This document shows positions 1 through 8,848 of a DNA stretch of 34,745 nucleotides, in pieces. Both the position numbers and the translations under genes were made by a program. Under the pieces are notes generated by a model. It had not been told where the DNA came from. It was given only the letters and a program-made list of their open reading frames with translations, and made no database searches. Source of the DNA: an uncultured Bacteroidales bacterium (lineage in GTDB: Bacteria > Bacteroidota > Bacteroidia > Bacteroidales > FEN-979); NCBI GenBank assembly GCA_903915465.1, contig CAIWTA010000030.1, positions 1-34,745 of the forward strand. Reading direction: 5' to 3'. Positions within the stretch are counted from its first letter, which is position 1. The number at the start of each line of letters is the position of its first letter.

Positions 1-174
1 ATTTCCATTCATTCTGTCAATGCAAATTATGATGAAGGGCAGATCCTTTTCCAGGTGAGATGCAAGGTTGATCCTGAAGATACACCGGAAAGCCTGGCAA
101 TCAAGGTCCATCAGCTCGAGCATCAGTTTTATCCCAAGGTGATTGAGGAAGTGATTTTAAGCATTAGGCAATAG
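1..174 (+). CDS. purN: Phosphoribosylglycinamide formyltransferase, C-terminal fragment
   Basis: The open frame enters from the left edge and ends at TAG 172-174, giving the last 57 residues of a protein. The residues read like the C-terminus of GAR transformylase PurN: a YDEGQILFQ stretch, then a DTPESL segment, then a helix with HQLEHQFYPKVIEEVI. In that family this region closes the formyltransferase domain, which transfers a formyl group from 10-formyl-THF to GAR in purine synthesis. The N-terminal part with the catalytic Asn/His/Asp lies outside the window, so activity cannot be judged. The last codons and the stop fall inside 7-bp repeat units (TTAGGCA, ATAGGCA, GTGGGCA at 164-184). Confidence 0.8.
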   Translation: MSIHSVNANYDEGQILFQVRCKVDPEDTPESLAIKVHQLEHQFYPKVIEEVILSIRQ

Positions 175-234
175 GCAGTGGGCATCAGTAACTGGTAGGT
201 AGCATCTGACTTTACACTTTACACTTTACACTTT
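164..234. repeat. Heptamer-period repeats after purN
   Basis: Two short 7-bp tracts are visible. Units TTAGGCA, ATAGGCA and GTGGGCA run 164-184 across the purN stop codon. ACTTTAC is repeated three times plus a partial unit at 209-234. The rest of the gap to 370 shows no gene or clear terminator. Confidence 0.75.
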
Positions 235-370
235 CTGACTATTTGCGCCATCTTTTTATTGATAAAGGTTTTTACAGCGCAGCACCGTTCGGGGAAGAGT
301 TTTATTACGCCACAGGCAATCACCAAGGGATAATCCACATGAAGCTAAGGGGATTTTTGACGGAAGCAGA

Positions 371-598
371 TTAGTCTTTTTCCAGATCCACTTTACGCAC
401 CTGGTATAGTTTAATGACACCGTAGACTGCACCCAGGGCAATCAGAACAATCAATCCACCATCTATGGGAGCGCCCACCGGAGCACCACCGCCTCCGGTG
501 CTTGGGTTGCCTGGCGGTGGTGGGGGCGGGTCGGCCGATACAACTACTGTAAGACTTACGAATGTGGCAATCAGTAAAGGATAGATTAACTTTTTCAT
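371..598 (-). CDS. Small secreted/membrane protein with PID-type C-terminal sorting segment
   Basis: 75 aa. I chose the ATG at 598 because it begins a clean signal peptide (MKKLIYPLLIATFVSLTVVV, then SA-D); the longer frame upstream adds residues unlike a signal. A polyproline stretch and a Gly-rich linker (residues about 24-40) follow, then a PIDGG motif, one hydrophobic segment (about residues 48-63) and a charged tail (RKVDLEKD). This tripartite end (short motif, TM, basic/charged tail) resembles the small Pro-rich Bacteroidota proteins annotated with a PID-type C-terminal sorting domain. By analogy with other such signals it may be handled by an exosortase/sortase-like system, but none is seen here. 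Its start lies 13 bp beyond the stop of the 1330-aa surface protein, so the two are probably cotranscribed. Confidence 0.7.
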   Translation of the reverse strand: MKKLIYPLLIATFVSLTVVVSADPPPPPPGNPSTGGGGAPVGAPIDGGLIVLIALGAVYGVIKLYQVRKVDLEKD

Positions 599-611
599 AG
601 GAATTGATTTA

Positions 612-3600
612 TTATTTGTTATAAACCTTGGTAACGAAATGCTGATTTGATGTGGCAACATGAACCATGAAGACCCCGGTGTTCAGCGGAGCATCAACTC
701 TGACAATTTCGTTCATCATTATCTTGTCGTCACTGAGGAGTTGTCCAAGGGAGTTATAAACCCTGATATCGGCCATCTGGCCTTTCATGCCGGGCACTTC
801 AATAAAAAGACGGCCATTGCTGATAAAGGCTTTCCCGGTATTGGCAGATAGTTCTTCAGTACCAATGGGCCCTGCAAAATGAACCATGAAGCGGTCAATT
901 GCGCTGCCGGTCTCGTACTTGAATGTATAAACAGGATTCTGCCTGAGATTAACCATCTTGCTGAGGGTAAGGTCTTCAAGATAAATGGGAATATTGTTTG
1001 TGAATGATTCCATACTGCTGGCGGTAAAGGTGACATCGGCGCAGGTATTGAGACTGAAGTTCAGCGGTACGGTCACATTTCCCGCGCTGAAAGGCAGGCT
1101 GTTGATGCTCAGGTTGCTGTTGTCGGATGCCACCGAGCTGAGCTGGGGAGCTTCGGTGCCGCCTTGCATCTTATAGGCATCCCAGTCGCCATCGAAACCG
1201 GTGGTAGCTGCTTCGGTGAAACGAACCACGATCTCATCGTCAGAATTATTAGCAACTGAATGAATGCGCAATATGTTGTTGATGATTTCTGCATCCTTTA
1301 AGAATGAAACTGCATTGTGTAACCTTACCCTGTTATCCATTGTCAACACAGGACTTGTTGCATTGGCATGGACGAAGAACGACTGTCCTGTGGAAATATA
1401 TCTGCTGCCACTATTTATCGATACACTATTTACATAAGAAGCATAGTTGGTTGCTGTAGCTCCGGAACCGGCATTGGATGGCCAGATATACACTGCATTA
1501 TCAATATGGGTCTTTGTCCATCCACTTGCTGCATCCCAGTCGATGGCCGAGGGATAAGGGTTTGGAACCAGGTTGTAACCATTGCCAGTTGAATAACTTG
1601 TAAGTGCAGTAAAGCTGCCGTTGTTCATCGGTCCGGCAAAACTATATGTAGTACTGGATTCAGGGTAATAGATCATATATCCTCTTGTCACATCCAATGA
1701 GTTGGTGGTTGATGCTCCCATGCTTACCCAGCTATTCGTGCTTTCTGAAAAATTCTCTAAGTAAGAGCCCAGAAAAAGGTTGCTGGTAGGAGCCGCAGCA
1801 GCAGTAAGGGGTACCGAAACAAAGTGATATTTGAATACAGTAAGGTCAGTGCTTCCGGTAGTATAGCGCTGAATGGTGGCATTTACGTTGTTCGTGGCAT
1901 GGATTAGCGAGCCGGTGCCAGCTGCGCTACTTTGTATTACCAGGCCCGCAGTACCTGCACTGTTGGTAAGTGTACCGTTAACAGTAAGCGCTTTGCCAGG
2001 GGCTATAGTTAGCACGGCGCCTAAGTCTATGGTCAGGTTTTTGCATTCAGCCGGTGTGCCCGAGGACTGATTGACGATTGGGTCGTAGGTAACGCCGTCA
2101 GTAATCGTGACAGGAATCGTGACATCGGAGGTTGTAAAAGGAACACTTGAAGAACTCCAGTTACCCGGTGTGTTCCAGTCTGTGCTTTCAGAACCTGTCC
2201 AGGTTGCAGAAGCCGGGGCCAGTTCATAAGCGCCCATGGTAGGTGTTGCAGATCGGGTTGTTCCGGCATAATCAATGGTAATGCCTGTTCCTGCAACGCC
2301 AGGTAGTGATGCTGAAGTGATATAATTTAAAGCGGCAGTGCCACCTGCACTTGCAAAGCTTGGATTAGTATTTAAACTGTGAGCATCCTGACCGGTTACG
2401 ATGGGCAATGTTGTTTTGTACCCTCCATAATATCCCAACACGCCACTTGTTCCCGCGGCATAATAATCATTATAATCGCAGGTTAAAGTACCACCGGTTG
2501 CTGCAAAGTAAGCCGCAAAATGTGTAGAGGCCGTTTTGATTGGATTATTGAACGCCCTGGCATTGTTAAATATATTGTTCCTGATTTCGCGTGTATTTGT
2601 ATTTACCGCACTGTATAAAGCATAAGATTTAATAGTTAAGGATGCTACTGTTCCTCCAATATACACCGTGTTAAAATACAAATTGTTGTCATTGCTCTCT
2701 GCGCCGGTTTCATAAATGCCGTAAATGGTTGTGGCTGTGTTTCCGCCAAGACTGATGATATTGTTGGAGTAGGTAGTAGCACCGGCGTTTATTTTGATCC
2801 CGTAAATACTGGCGGTTGTACTGCTTGCTCCGGTTACAGACAGACTATGAATGAAATTACCCGACACGGCGCTCGCAGTTGTAGAACCGCTGTAATACAA
2901 GCCAATCACACTTCCTCCAAATGAAGCATAGGTATTCGATAAGTTATAAATCGTATTGTCTGTTATTGTTTGCGCTGCTGCCGTGGTATTATTCAGCACG
3001 ATACCACCTACAGATGCCTGGTAAGTCCCAGCATTGTTTGCATTGGCTATGGTTAAATCTCTTACTGTATTGTTTGTTATTGTATTAGAGCCAGAGCATA
3101 TAGTTGACAAAACACCAATTATCTGACCACCGGTTACACTTGTACTTGCATAAGCATTACTCATATTGGCAATGGTATTACCCGATATCGCTACTGTACC
3201 GGTACCTTGACAATAAATTCCATACACATTCTGTGCAGCAGCGCTTGTGCCCGATGAGCTTGCCTGTATGCTGTTTGGTGTGGTGGCACTTCCTATCGTG
3301 TTATTGCTGATTGTATTCATTACTGATGATCCGTCAAAAATTCCGGTAAAGCTATGGGCAATAGTGGCAGAACCGACAGTTGTGATAGCCCCTATATTGT
3401 TATTTTCTATATCAAAAGTGCCCGCACTATTAATATAAATTCCATAAGATGTAGCATCGGCAGTTGTGTTTGTAAGCATAATGGAACCGGTTCCTGTGGT
3501 GGCACCAATGGTATTACCGATAGAAGTGCCAACATTTACTGCCCCCGATTCCAAGTATATTCCGTAAAAAGGATCTACAGTGCTTGTAATAGCAAAATTT

Positions 3601-4604
3601 TTAATAGTATTACCTTGAATATTGCTGGCTGAAGCAGTTCCAACATTCAAGTGAATTCCATAAAATTGATTCGCGTTACTACCTATTGTTAAGGCGGAAC
3701 CACCGCAATTAGCTGCATTGCCACCAATAAAATTGCCTGATATGGTAAAATTATTACCTGATATGTTTGATATATATATCCCCCAACCATAGCTTCCTGT
3801 TATTGGAGTAGTTTCATACAGACTATTCCCTGTTACATTCCAGGAAGTAGAATTATTGGAAATGAATATTCCACACGAATTTGCGGAACTATTTAAAAAA
3901 TCAAAAATATTATTGTTGCTTATGGTATTATTACTATTTTCATAACCAGGCGACCCTACAGAATTAATCGCATAAAATGGTCTATTTTCTTCAGCATTGG
4001 TAATATTGCAATTAGTAATGGCGTTATTAGAGTTGCCTAATCCTGATGATGCAGTGGAAAATAATAACACCCCCCCGGAAGATTGATCAGCTGAAGACCC
4101 TTTAACTGTACAATATTTTACCGTATCGTTAGCAGCTGCATTAATAAACCGTATAGTCGAGACACTTGCCGCATAATATATCTGTGTGTTTGTAATGAGG
4201 AGGTCTTTGGTTGAACCTGTTGCATTTACTCTTCCGTCGATGGTAACATGATCTGCACCATTTAAATCAATAAGAGGAGCAGCAAGGTCACCGCTGATAG
4301 TGAGGCCGGTGACAGTGGGATAAATATTAACAGATGTATAGTTTGATTGTGGGTCTGATTTGCCAGGTGGATTATATCCGCTTTGATACAAAATAGCAGA
4401 GAGTGATTCTGTAGTGTTGCCGTTTATTTTGATTGTAATTGCTCCCTGGTGGGTACCATCATTGATTTTATCGAATGCTGCTTTTAAAGTAGCATACATG
4501 GTCGGACCAGTGGTTCCTGATGTGGCGGTTACTTCAACTTCAGATTGAGCATTTGCCCCTGCGCAAATGAGCAAAACAACCAAAATTGTAATTATTCTTT
4601 TCAT
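612..4604 (-). CDS. Secreted right-handed parallel beta-helix protein with T9SS sorting domain
   Basis: 1330 aa. The signal peptide is residues 1-19 (MKRIITILVVLLICAGANA-Q). Residues about 25-790 are a long parallel beta-helix rich in short repeats such as ISNNTI, ITNNTV and VSGNFIHSL. Asn, Ser, Thr, Gly and Ile dominate. A WTGSESTDWNTPGNW module starts near residue 798 and leads into beta-rich domains containing VPNPYPSAIDWD. A pre-C-terminal module (DEIVVRF to IDRFMVHF) follows, and the last ~75 residues are a type A T9SS sorting domain (VYNSLGQLLSDD ending HFVTKVYNK). Such domains direct transfer across the outer membrane and surface attachment. The helix is collinear with that of the 2672-aa protein at 26530-34548. 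The ligand is unknown; adhesin or glycan-binding roles are guesses. Confidence 0.9.
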   Translation of the reverse strand: MKRIITILVVLLICAGANAQSEVEVTATSGTTGPTMYATLKAAFDKINDGTHQGAITIKINGNTTESLSAILYQSGYNPPGKSDPQSNYTSVNIYPTVTGLTISGDLAAPLIDLNGADHVTIDGRVNATGSTKDLLITNTQIYYAASVSTIRFINAAANDTVKYCTVKGSSADQSSGGVLLFSTASSGLGNSNNAITNCNITNAEENRPFYAINSVGSPGYENSNNTISNNNIFDFLNSSANSCGIFISNNSTSWNVTGNSLYETTPITGSYGWGIYISNISGNNFTISGNFIGGNAANCGGSALTIGSNANQFYGIHLNVGTASASNIQGNTIKNFAITSTVDPFYGIYLESGAVNVGTSIGNTIGATTGTGSIMLTNTTADATSYGIYINSAGTFDIENNNIGAITTVGSATIAHSFTGIFDGSSVMNTISNNTIGSATTPNSIQASSSGTSAAAQNVYGIYCQGTGTVAISGNTIANMSNAYASTSVTGGQIIGVLSTICSGSNTITNNTVRDLTIANANNAGTYQASVGGIVLNNTTAAAQTITDNTIYNLSNTYASFGGSVIGLYYSGSTTASAVSGNFIHSLSVTGASSTTASIYGIKINAGATTYSNNIISLGGNTATTIYGIYETGAESNDNNLYFNTVYIGGTVASLTIKSYALYSAVNTNTREIRNNIFNNARAFNNPIKTASTHFAAYFAATGGTLTCDYNDYYAAGTSGVLGYYGGYKTTLPIVTGQDAHSLNTNPSFASAGGTAALNYITSASLPGVAGTGITIDYAGTTRSATPTMGAYELAPASATWTGSESTDWNTPGNWSSSSVPFTTSDVTIPVTITDGVTYDPIVNQSSGTPAECKNLTIDLGAVLTIAPGKALTVNGTLTNSAGTAGLVIQSSAAGTGSLIHATNNVNATIQRYTTGSTDLTVFKYHFVSVPLTAAAAPTSNLFLGSYLENFSESTNSWVSMGASTTNSLDVTRGYMIYYPESSTTYSFAGPMNNGSFTALTSYSTGNGYNLVPNPYPSAIDWDAASGWTKTHIDNAVYIWPSNAGSGATATNYASYVNSVSINSGSRYISTGQSFFVHANATSPVLTMDNRVRLHNAVSFLKDAEIINNILRIHSVANNSDDEIVVRFTEAATTGFDGDWDAYKMQGGTEAPQLSSVASDNSNLSINSLPFSAGNVTVPLNFSLNTCADVTFTASSMESFTNNIPIYLEDLTLSKMVNLRQNPVYTFKYETGSAIDRFMVHFAGPIGTEELSANTGKAFISNGRLFIEVPGMKGQMADIRVYNSLGQLLSDDKIMMNEIVRVDAPLNTGVFMVHVATSNQHFVTKVYNK

Positions 4605-4999
4605 AAAATTAAGTTTAGGTTCGATCTCTAAATATCTTGTTATTATTCAATACAAAAGGCTACCGGAGAAACTCCGCACAATGCGGATGGTTTTCCAATC
4701 AAGCTCAATAATATTTGATATAAATGTGGATCAAGGGGTAAAAATCAAATTGGAGGGTTTATTTCCCTCTGATGTTATAGAGGAAAGCAAAATGCGGGCC
4801 AGAAATATTCGGAGATTCAAAAATTAATAGCCAGACCTGCTAATAATCTGAATATGACATACTAAGAAAGGTGTTTTTTCTGGAAGAAGAAATTGGTAAT
4901 GATGGATTATTGCAAAATTATTATATATTCATCAAAATAAGCGCGTAGGTACGCTGAAATGCAGCATCGTTTTGTATTCCTAGAGAAACATACATTCAA
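4605..4999. other. Intergenic stretch, nothing recognised
   Basis: About 395 bp lie upstream of the minus-strand beta-helix gene. Reading the minus strand just upstream of its ATG, a TTTTG is followed after 18 nt by TATTTAGA, a weak resemblance to a Bacteroidota -33/-7 promoter. No gene, terminator or clear repeat is visible in the remainder. Confidence 0.4.
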
Positions 5000-5047
5000 C
5001 TCATCACCTCATCACCTCATCACCTCATCACCTCATCACCTCATCAA
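5000..5047. repeat. Octamer tandem array, six copies of CTCATCAC
   Basis: CTCATCAC repeats six times head to tail (the last unit ends in A rather than C) with no length change. It begins 3 bp beyond the pgi stop codon, so on the pgi transcript it reads as GTGATGAG repeats in the 3' untranslated region. It has no dyad symmetry and no T-run, so it is not a conventional terminator. Confidence 0.9.
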
Positions 5048-5050
5048 CTT

Positions 5051-6397
5051 CTACTCCAGCTTTTTCCTCAATGCTTCGCCCTCTTTCTCAAAACCGGGTT
5101 TATTCAATAAAGCAAACATATTTTTCTTGTATGCTTCCACTCCAGGCTGATCAAACGGATTCACGCCAAGGGTATATCCGCTCAGGGAGCAGGCAAATTC
5201 AAAAAAGTAGATCAATTGACCAAGATTTTCCTCATTCACGGAGGAGATGCTTATATTGATGTTCGGCACACCACCATCAATATGGGCAAGGAGTGTTCCT
5301 AACTCCGCCATGCGGTTGATTTCGGAAATCCTTTTTCCGGCAAGAAAATTTAATCCGTCGAGATCCTTGTCATCTGAAGGAACCCTAAGTTCGTTTTTGG
5401 GATTTTCAACAGAAAGGGTAGTCTCAAAAAGCATTCGTGATCCATCCTGGATAAATTGGCCGAGAGAATGAAGATCTGTAGTAAAACCCGCACCAGCCGG
5501 GAAAATTCCTTTGTTCTCCTTTCCTTCGCTTTCACCATAAAGTTGTTTCCACCATTCCGTAAAATAGTATAAATTTGGCTGGTAGTTCACCAATAGCTCA
5601 ACTACCTTTCCCTGGTTATAAAGGGCATTCCTTATGGCTGAATAAAGGATTGCCGGGTTATTTTTCGCAGAACTATTTTCAATGCAAAATTCTTCCATTT
5701 CCCTGGCGCCATGCATGAGTTTTTCAATATCAAACCCAGCCGCAGCAATGGGAATAAGTCCTACCGGTGTGAGAACCGAATATCTTCCACCCACGTCATC
5801 AGGAATGACATACGTGGAATAACCTTCTTCGTTTGCCAGAACTTTCAAAGCACCCCGCGATGCATCAGTGATGGCGATGATCCTTCTCGCGGCCTGTCGC
5901 CGTCCATATTTCTTTTCGATGTGCGCTTTCAAAATCCGAAAAGCCACAGCAGGTTCGGTAGTAGTTCCGGATTTGGAGATCACTGCGATGGAATAATCAT
6001 AATTATCGAGAATGTCCATCAATCCAACATGATAGTCTTCTCCCAAATTCTCACCTGCATATAGGATGATCGGCTTTTTCCTGTTTGGTAAAAGCTGGTT
6101 GAAAGGATGGTTTAATGCTTCAATTATTGCTCTTGCACCAAGGTACGATCCGCCAATCCCGATCACTATGAGCAGTTGCGAGGAATTTGCCATTCTGTCG
6201 GCATCTTCCCTGATCTGCTGAACCAATTCCGGAGTGGAGCCGGAAGGAAGCCGGACCCACCCCAAAAAATCATTTCCTTTTCCGTTGCCAGAAAGCAGTA
6301 TCGGATGTTGCTTTTCAACTTTCTTCTCAAAGGATTTGAGGGATCCAGTGGGGAGGAAAGAAATAGCCTTGCTAATATCTAATTTAAGAAATTCCAT
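5051..6397 (-). CDS. pgi: Glucose-6-phosphate isomerase
   Basis: 448 aa, full length for the short bacterial (Bacillus-type) GPI family. It interconverts glucose-6-phosphate and fructose-6-phosphate in the cytosol. Two SIS-type sugar-isomerase folds are visible: IGIGGSYLGARA (79-90) and SKSGTTTEPA (141-150) form the phosphate-binding part. DVGGRYSVLTPVGL (201-214) and LYGESEGKENKG (287-297) follow, the latter with the expected catalytic Glu. GQFIQDG (313-319) comes next, and near the C-terminus NPFDQPGVEAYKKN supplies the conserved Lys. All usual motifs are intact. It stands alone on the minus strand, divergent from the sensor kinase gene, with a repeat element and a minus-strand terminator-like hairpin in the 430-bp space between them. 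Confidence 0.97.
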   Translation of the reverse strand: MEFLKLDISKAISFLPTGSLKSFEKKVEKQHPILLSGNGKGNDFLGWVRLPSGSTPELVQQIREDADRMANSSQLLIVIGIGGSYLGARAIIEALNHPFNQLLPNRKKPIILYAGENLGEDYHVGLMDILDNYDYSIAVISKSGTTTEPAVAFRILKAHIEKKYGRRQAARRIIAITDASRGALKVLANEEGYSTYVIPDDVGGRYSVLTPVGLIPIAAAGFDIEKLMHGAREMEEFCIENSSAKNNPAILYSAIRNALYNQGKVVELLVNYQPNLYYFTEWWKQLYGESEGKENKGIFPAGAGFTTDLHSLGQFIQDGSRMLFETTLSVENPKNELRVPSDDKDLDGLNFLAGKRISEINRMAELGTLLAHIDGGVPNINISISSVNEENLGQLIYFFEFACSLSGYTLGVNPFDQPGVEAYKKNMFALLNKPGFEKEGEALRKKLE

Positions 6398-6505
6398 AAG
6401 ATTACTATTTTGGTGAGGGTCTTTATGACAATTTGTATCTGCATAAAATTACAAAAATATAAGCAAAAGTAATTTGTTTTTGAATTGCCATGTTAAGTAA
6501 CGAGA

Positions 6506-6575
6506 ATGAACTACCCCCAGCAAGCAACCGGGTATCAGAATTCCTGCATTCTAAATTCCTGCATTCAAAGATTAA
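6506..6575. repeat. Dispersed element A, copy 1
   Basis: This stretch contains a GAATGAACTAC start, a CAGCAAGCAAC core, a GGGTATC and two tandem AATTCCTGCATTC units. The same ordered blocks recur at 11559-11672, so this is one copy of a dispersed intergenic element. It has no coding capacity and no transposase. Confidence 0.7.
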
Positions 6576-6593
6576 AAGAAGATTCGAAAGTAA

Positions 6594-6627
6594 TAAAAAA
6601 AGAGTGTGCCTGTTCGGGACACACTCT
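6594..6627 (-). terminator. Minus-strand intrinsic terminator-like hairpin
   Basis: AGAGTGTG (6601-6608) is complementary to CACACTCT (6620-6627), with additional CC/GG pairing inside the loop. Read on the minus strand, the hairpin is followed by seven or more T residues (6600 downward). On the plus strand it is followed by AAAACC, so it can only terminate leftward transcription. No protein gene lies upstream on that strand within this gap. Confidence 0.7.
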
Positions 6628-6722
6628 AAAACCAAAAACAAGTTTAAAACCAAAGAAACTTGCAAAAATCGCTTAACCAAAACGAAAAAACCTTACAATT
6701 ATAAAAACACTAATAAAAGCAG
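6601..6722 (-). ncRNA. Candidate small RNA or pgi leader ending at the 6601 hairpin
   Basis: A perfect TAnnTTTG box (TATATTTG) sits on the minus strand at 6735-6728. A start about 6 nt downstream would give a ~120-nt transcript ending exactly in the intrinsic terminator at 6627-6601. The interval has no convincing ORF. No good -33 TTTG element is visible at the right distance, which weakens the case. It could instead be an attenuated leader of pgi, whose start lies ~200 bp further on. I do not recognise any known RNA family. Confidence 0.25.
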
Positions 6723-6814
6723 GAATGCAAATATAATCCGGAAAAAGCCGCTTATTTGTTAAGGATTATTAATATACGTTAAATAATGTTAAAATCCTTT
6801 CTTAAAAAATAATG

Positions 6815-6822
6815 TATTTTTG
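6815..6822 (+). promoter_or_regulatory. Candidate -7 box just upstream of rprX-like gene
   Basis: TATTTTTG matches the Bacteroidota -7 consensus TAnnTTTG. It ends 5 bp before the ATG at 6828, so a transcript from it would be leaderless or nearly so. No Shine-Dalgarno sequence is visible before that ATG. No TTTG lies at the expected -33 distance. Confidence 0.35.
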
Positions 6823-6827
6823 TAGAT

Positions 6828-8120
6828 ATGAACCGCCGGATAATTATTCTCACCATCATTGTTATGACCGTCGCACTCATCGGCTTGATGGGGATCCAGA
6901 TTTATTGGATTCAGAATGCATCTGCCGTAAAGGAAGCCATCTTCAGAAGGAGCGTCAACGAAGCAAAAGAAAGTATTGTCAAGAAGCTGGAGCGCATAGA
7001 GAAAAAGAAGGCGGTTGAAATCAGCCAGTTCGAGGGGATGTTGAATTTCAACAGGCATCTCCCTTACGAAAGTTTTATCACCAAAGATGAGCTGGATTCA
7101 TTGATTTCACAGGAGTTGAATATCCGGGGTATTGATACACGTTTTGAATTCGGGATATTCCAGCAGGATTCCTCCGTTTTCAAAATGGAGAAATCAATGA
7201 ATTTCCGTAAAGAGCTGATAGAAAAAAGCTATGCATCCCCACTTTTCCAAAACGATTTTTTTTCATCTCCACAGTATTTACTGATATATTTTCCGCATGA
7301 AAAACAATTTCTCCTTACCGAATTATGGGGAATGCTCCTGATCTCCATCATCCTGATCATCGCAATTGTTTATTCATTCACATATACGATAACCACTATT
7401 TTCAGGCAAAAGAAACTCTCTGAAGTGAAAAATGACTTCATCAACAACATGACACATGAGTTTAAAACTCCCATCTCCACTATCTCTCTTGCCTGTGAAG
7501 CGCTGAGCGACCATGATATGAGGCAGTCGGGCGAATTCACCGAAAATTATATCCATGTGATTGTAGAAGAAAATAAGAGGCTGGCTGTGATGGCTGAAAA
7601 GATCCTCCAAACTGCGGTGATTGATAAGGGTCAGATGAAAATGACAAAAGAGAAAATCGACCTGCACGATGTGATCTCTGAGGTGATTAAAAATATCAGT
7701 ATCCAGGTGGAGATCAAAGATGGCGTGATCCTGAAAAACTTTATGGCCGTGAATTCTGTGCTGGAAGGTGACAAGGTTCATTTGACAAACCTTGTTTACA
7801 ACCTGCTGGACAATGCAAATAAATATTCTCCCAAAAAGCCTGTTATTCGCATTAGTACTGAAAACACTTCTTCAGGGATCCTTTTAACAATTGAAGACAA
7901 GGGAATCGGCATCAGTAAAGCTGAGCAGAAAAAAGTATTTGAAAAGCTCTACCGCGTTCCGACCGGAAATATCCATGAAGTCAGGGGATTTGGCCTCGGG
8001 TTAAGTTATGTAAAAGCCACCGTGGAAGAGCACAATGGAAAAATCAGCCTGGAGAGCGAAGTGAACAAAGGAAGTACATTCAAGGTGTTTCTGCCATTTA
8101 AACTCGTTGAAAAAAATTAA
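6828..8120 (+). CDS. rprX: Membrane sensor histidine kinase, RprX-like
   Basis: 430 aa. TM1 is at residues 5-25, an extracytoplasmic sensor region at about 28-162, and TM2 at 166-190. The dimerisation/phosphoacceptor region has NDFINNMTHEFKTPIS with His210. The ATPase domain has the N-box NLVYNLLDNANKYSP (321-335), the G1 box DKGIGI (357-362) and the G2 box GFGLGLSYVK (387-396). All catalytic boxes are intact. The short sensor region has no domain I recognise; it is charged and helical in its first half (residues 35-62). The response regulator starts 20 bp downstream and matches Bacteroides RprY, so the RprX name rests mainly on the partner and overall layout. The signal sensed is unknown. 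Confidence 0.93.
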   Translation: MNRRIIILTIIVMTVALIGLMGIQIYWIQNASAVKEAIFRRSVNEAKESIVKKLERIEKKKAVEISQFEGMLNFNRHLPYESFITKDELDSLISQELNIRGIDTRFEFGIFQQDSSVFKMEKSMNFRKELIEKSYASPLFQNDFFSSPQYLLIYFPHEKQFLLTELWGMLLISIILIIAIVYSFTYTITTIFRQKKLSEVKNDFINNMTHEFKTPISTISLACEALSDHDMRQSGEFTENYIHVIVEENKRLAVMAEKILQTAVIDKGQMKMTKEKIDLHDVISEVIKNISIQVEIKDGVILKNFMAVNSVLEGDKVHLTNLVYNLLDNANKYSPKKPVIRISTENTSSGILLTIEDKGIGISKAEQKKVFEKLYRVPTGNIHEVRGFGLGLSYVKATVEEHNGKISLESEVNKGSTFKVFLPFKLVEKN

Positions 8121-8140
8121 TCTGGTCTTAAATCATCATT

Positions 8141-8845
8141 ATGGAAAAAAAACAAATACGAGTCCTGCTTGCAGAAGACGATCGGAACCTGGGGAATATT
8201 TTGAAAAATTTCCTGGATGCGAAAGGGTTTATCACGGCGCTTTGTGTTAACGGACAGGAAGCAGTTGATCTTTTCAAAAAGAAAGAGTTTGATTTTTGCA
8301 TTCTCGACATCATGATGCCTGTCCGTGATGGTTTTTCTGTTGCCCGTGAATTCAGGCTTTCCGATAAAGATACACCCATTCTTTTCCTGACAGCAAAATC
8401 ACTTCAGGAGGACAAGTTGAAGGGATTTGAGGTGGGGGCTGATGATTACCTAACGAAGCCTTTCAGCATGGAAGAATTGCTGATGCGGATGCATGCAATC
8501 CTTCGTCGCACGGAAGACACAGGGAAAACGAACGAAGGAAAAGATGGCACGTTTACCATCGGGCAATATAGTTTTGATTTCAACAGGCAGATTTTATCCT
8601 TCAAGGGAAAAGAGCAAAAACTTACTTCCAAGGAAGCCGGCTTATTGCATTTGTTATGCACCAGTGCGAACGAAGTGCTGGAGCGAAGTACGGCCTTGAA
8701 CCAGATCTGGAATGATGACAGTTATTTCAATGCGCGAAGCATGGATGTCTATATCGTCAAACTCCGCAAATATCTGAAAGCCGATCCGGCGGTGGAACTG
8801 ATCAATGTTCACGGAGTCGGGTTTAAGCTGATCATGAACAAATAG
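8141..8845 (+). CDS. rprY: OmpR-family response regulator, RprY-like
   Basis: 234 aa. The receiver domain (residues 6-120) has the acidic pocket E12-D13-D14, phosphoacceptor D56 in CILDIMMP, T84 in LFLTAK and K106 in LTKPFS. A short linker (about 122-138) leads to a winged-helix DNA-binding domain with LTSKEAGLLHLLC and NDDSYFNARSMDVYIVKLRKYL, which closely follow the Bacteroides RprY pattern as I remember it. It presumably receives phosphate from the kinase encoded 20 bp upstream. The stop is 3 bp before the rsmI start, so the three genes look like one operon. Confidence 0.95.
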   Translation: MEKKQIRVLLAEDDRNLGNILKNFLDAKGFITALCVNGQEAVDLFKKKEFDFCILDIMMPVRDGFSVAREFRLSDKDTPILFLTAKSLQEDKLKGFEVGADDYLTKPFSMEELLMRMHAILRRTEDTGKTNEGKDGTFTIGQYSFDFNRQILSFKGKEQKLTSKEAGLLHLLCTSANEVLERSTALNQIWNDDSYFNARSMDVYIVKLRKYLKADPAVELINVHGVGFKLIMNK

Positions 8846-8848
8846 CAG

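Noticed and set aside
4567-4827. 86-codon plus-strand frame upstream of the 1330-aa gene
   Set aside because: It starts inside the signal peptide of the opposite gene and shows no coding character.
6490-6762. 90-codon Lys/Asn-rich frame in the pgi-rprX gap
   Set aside because: It runs through a dispersed repeat and a terminator hairpin. The composition reflects AT-rich non-coding DNA.
7374-7781. 135-codon minus-strand frame inside the sensor kinase gene
   Set aside because: The sense frame has intact kinase motifs and the antisense product is His/Phe-rich with no family resemblance.
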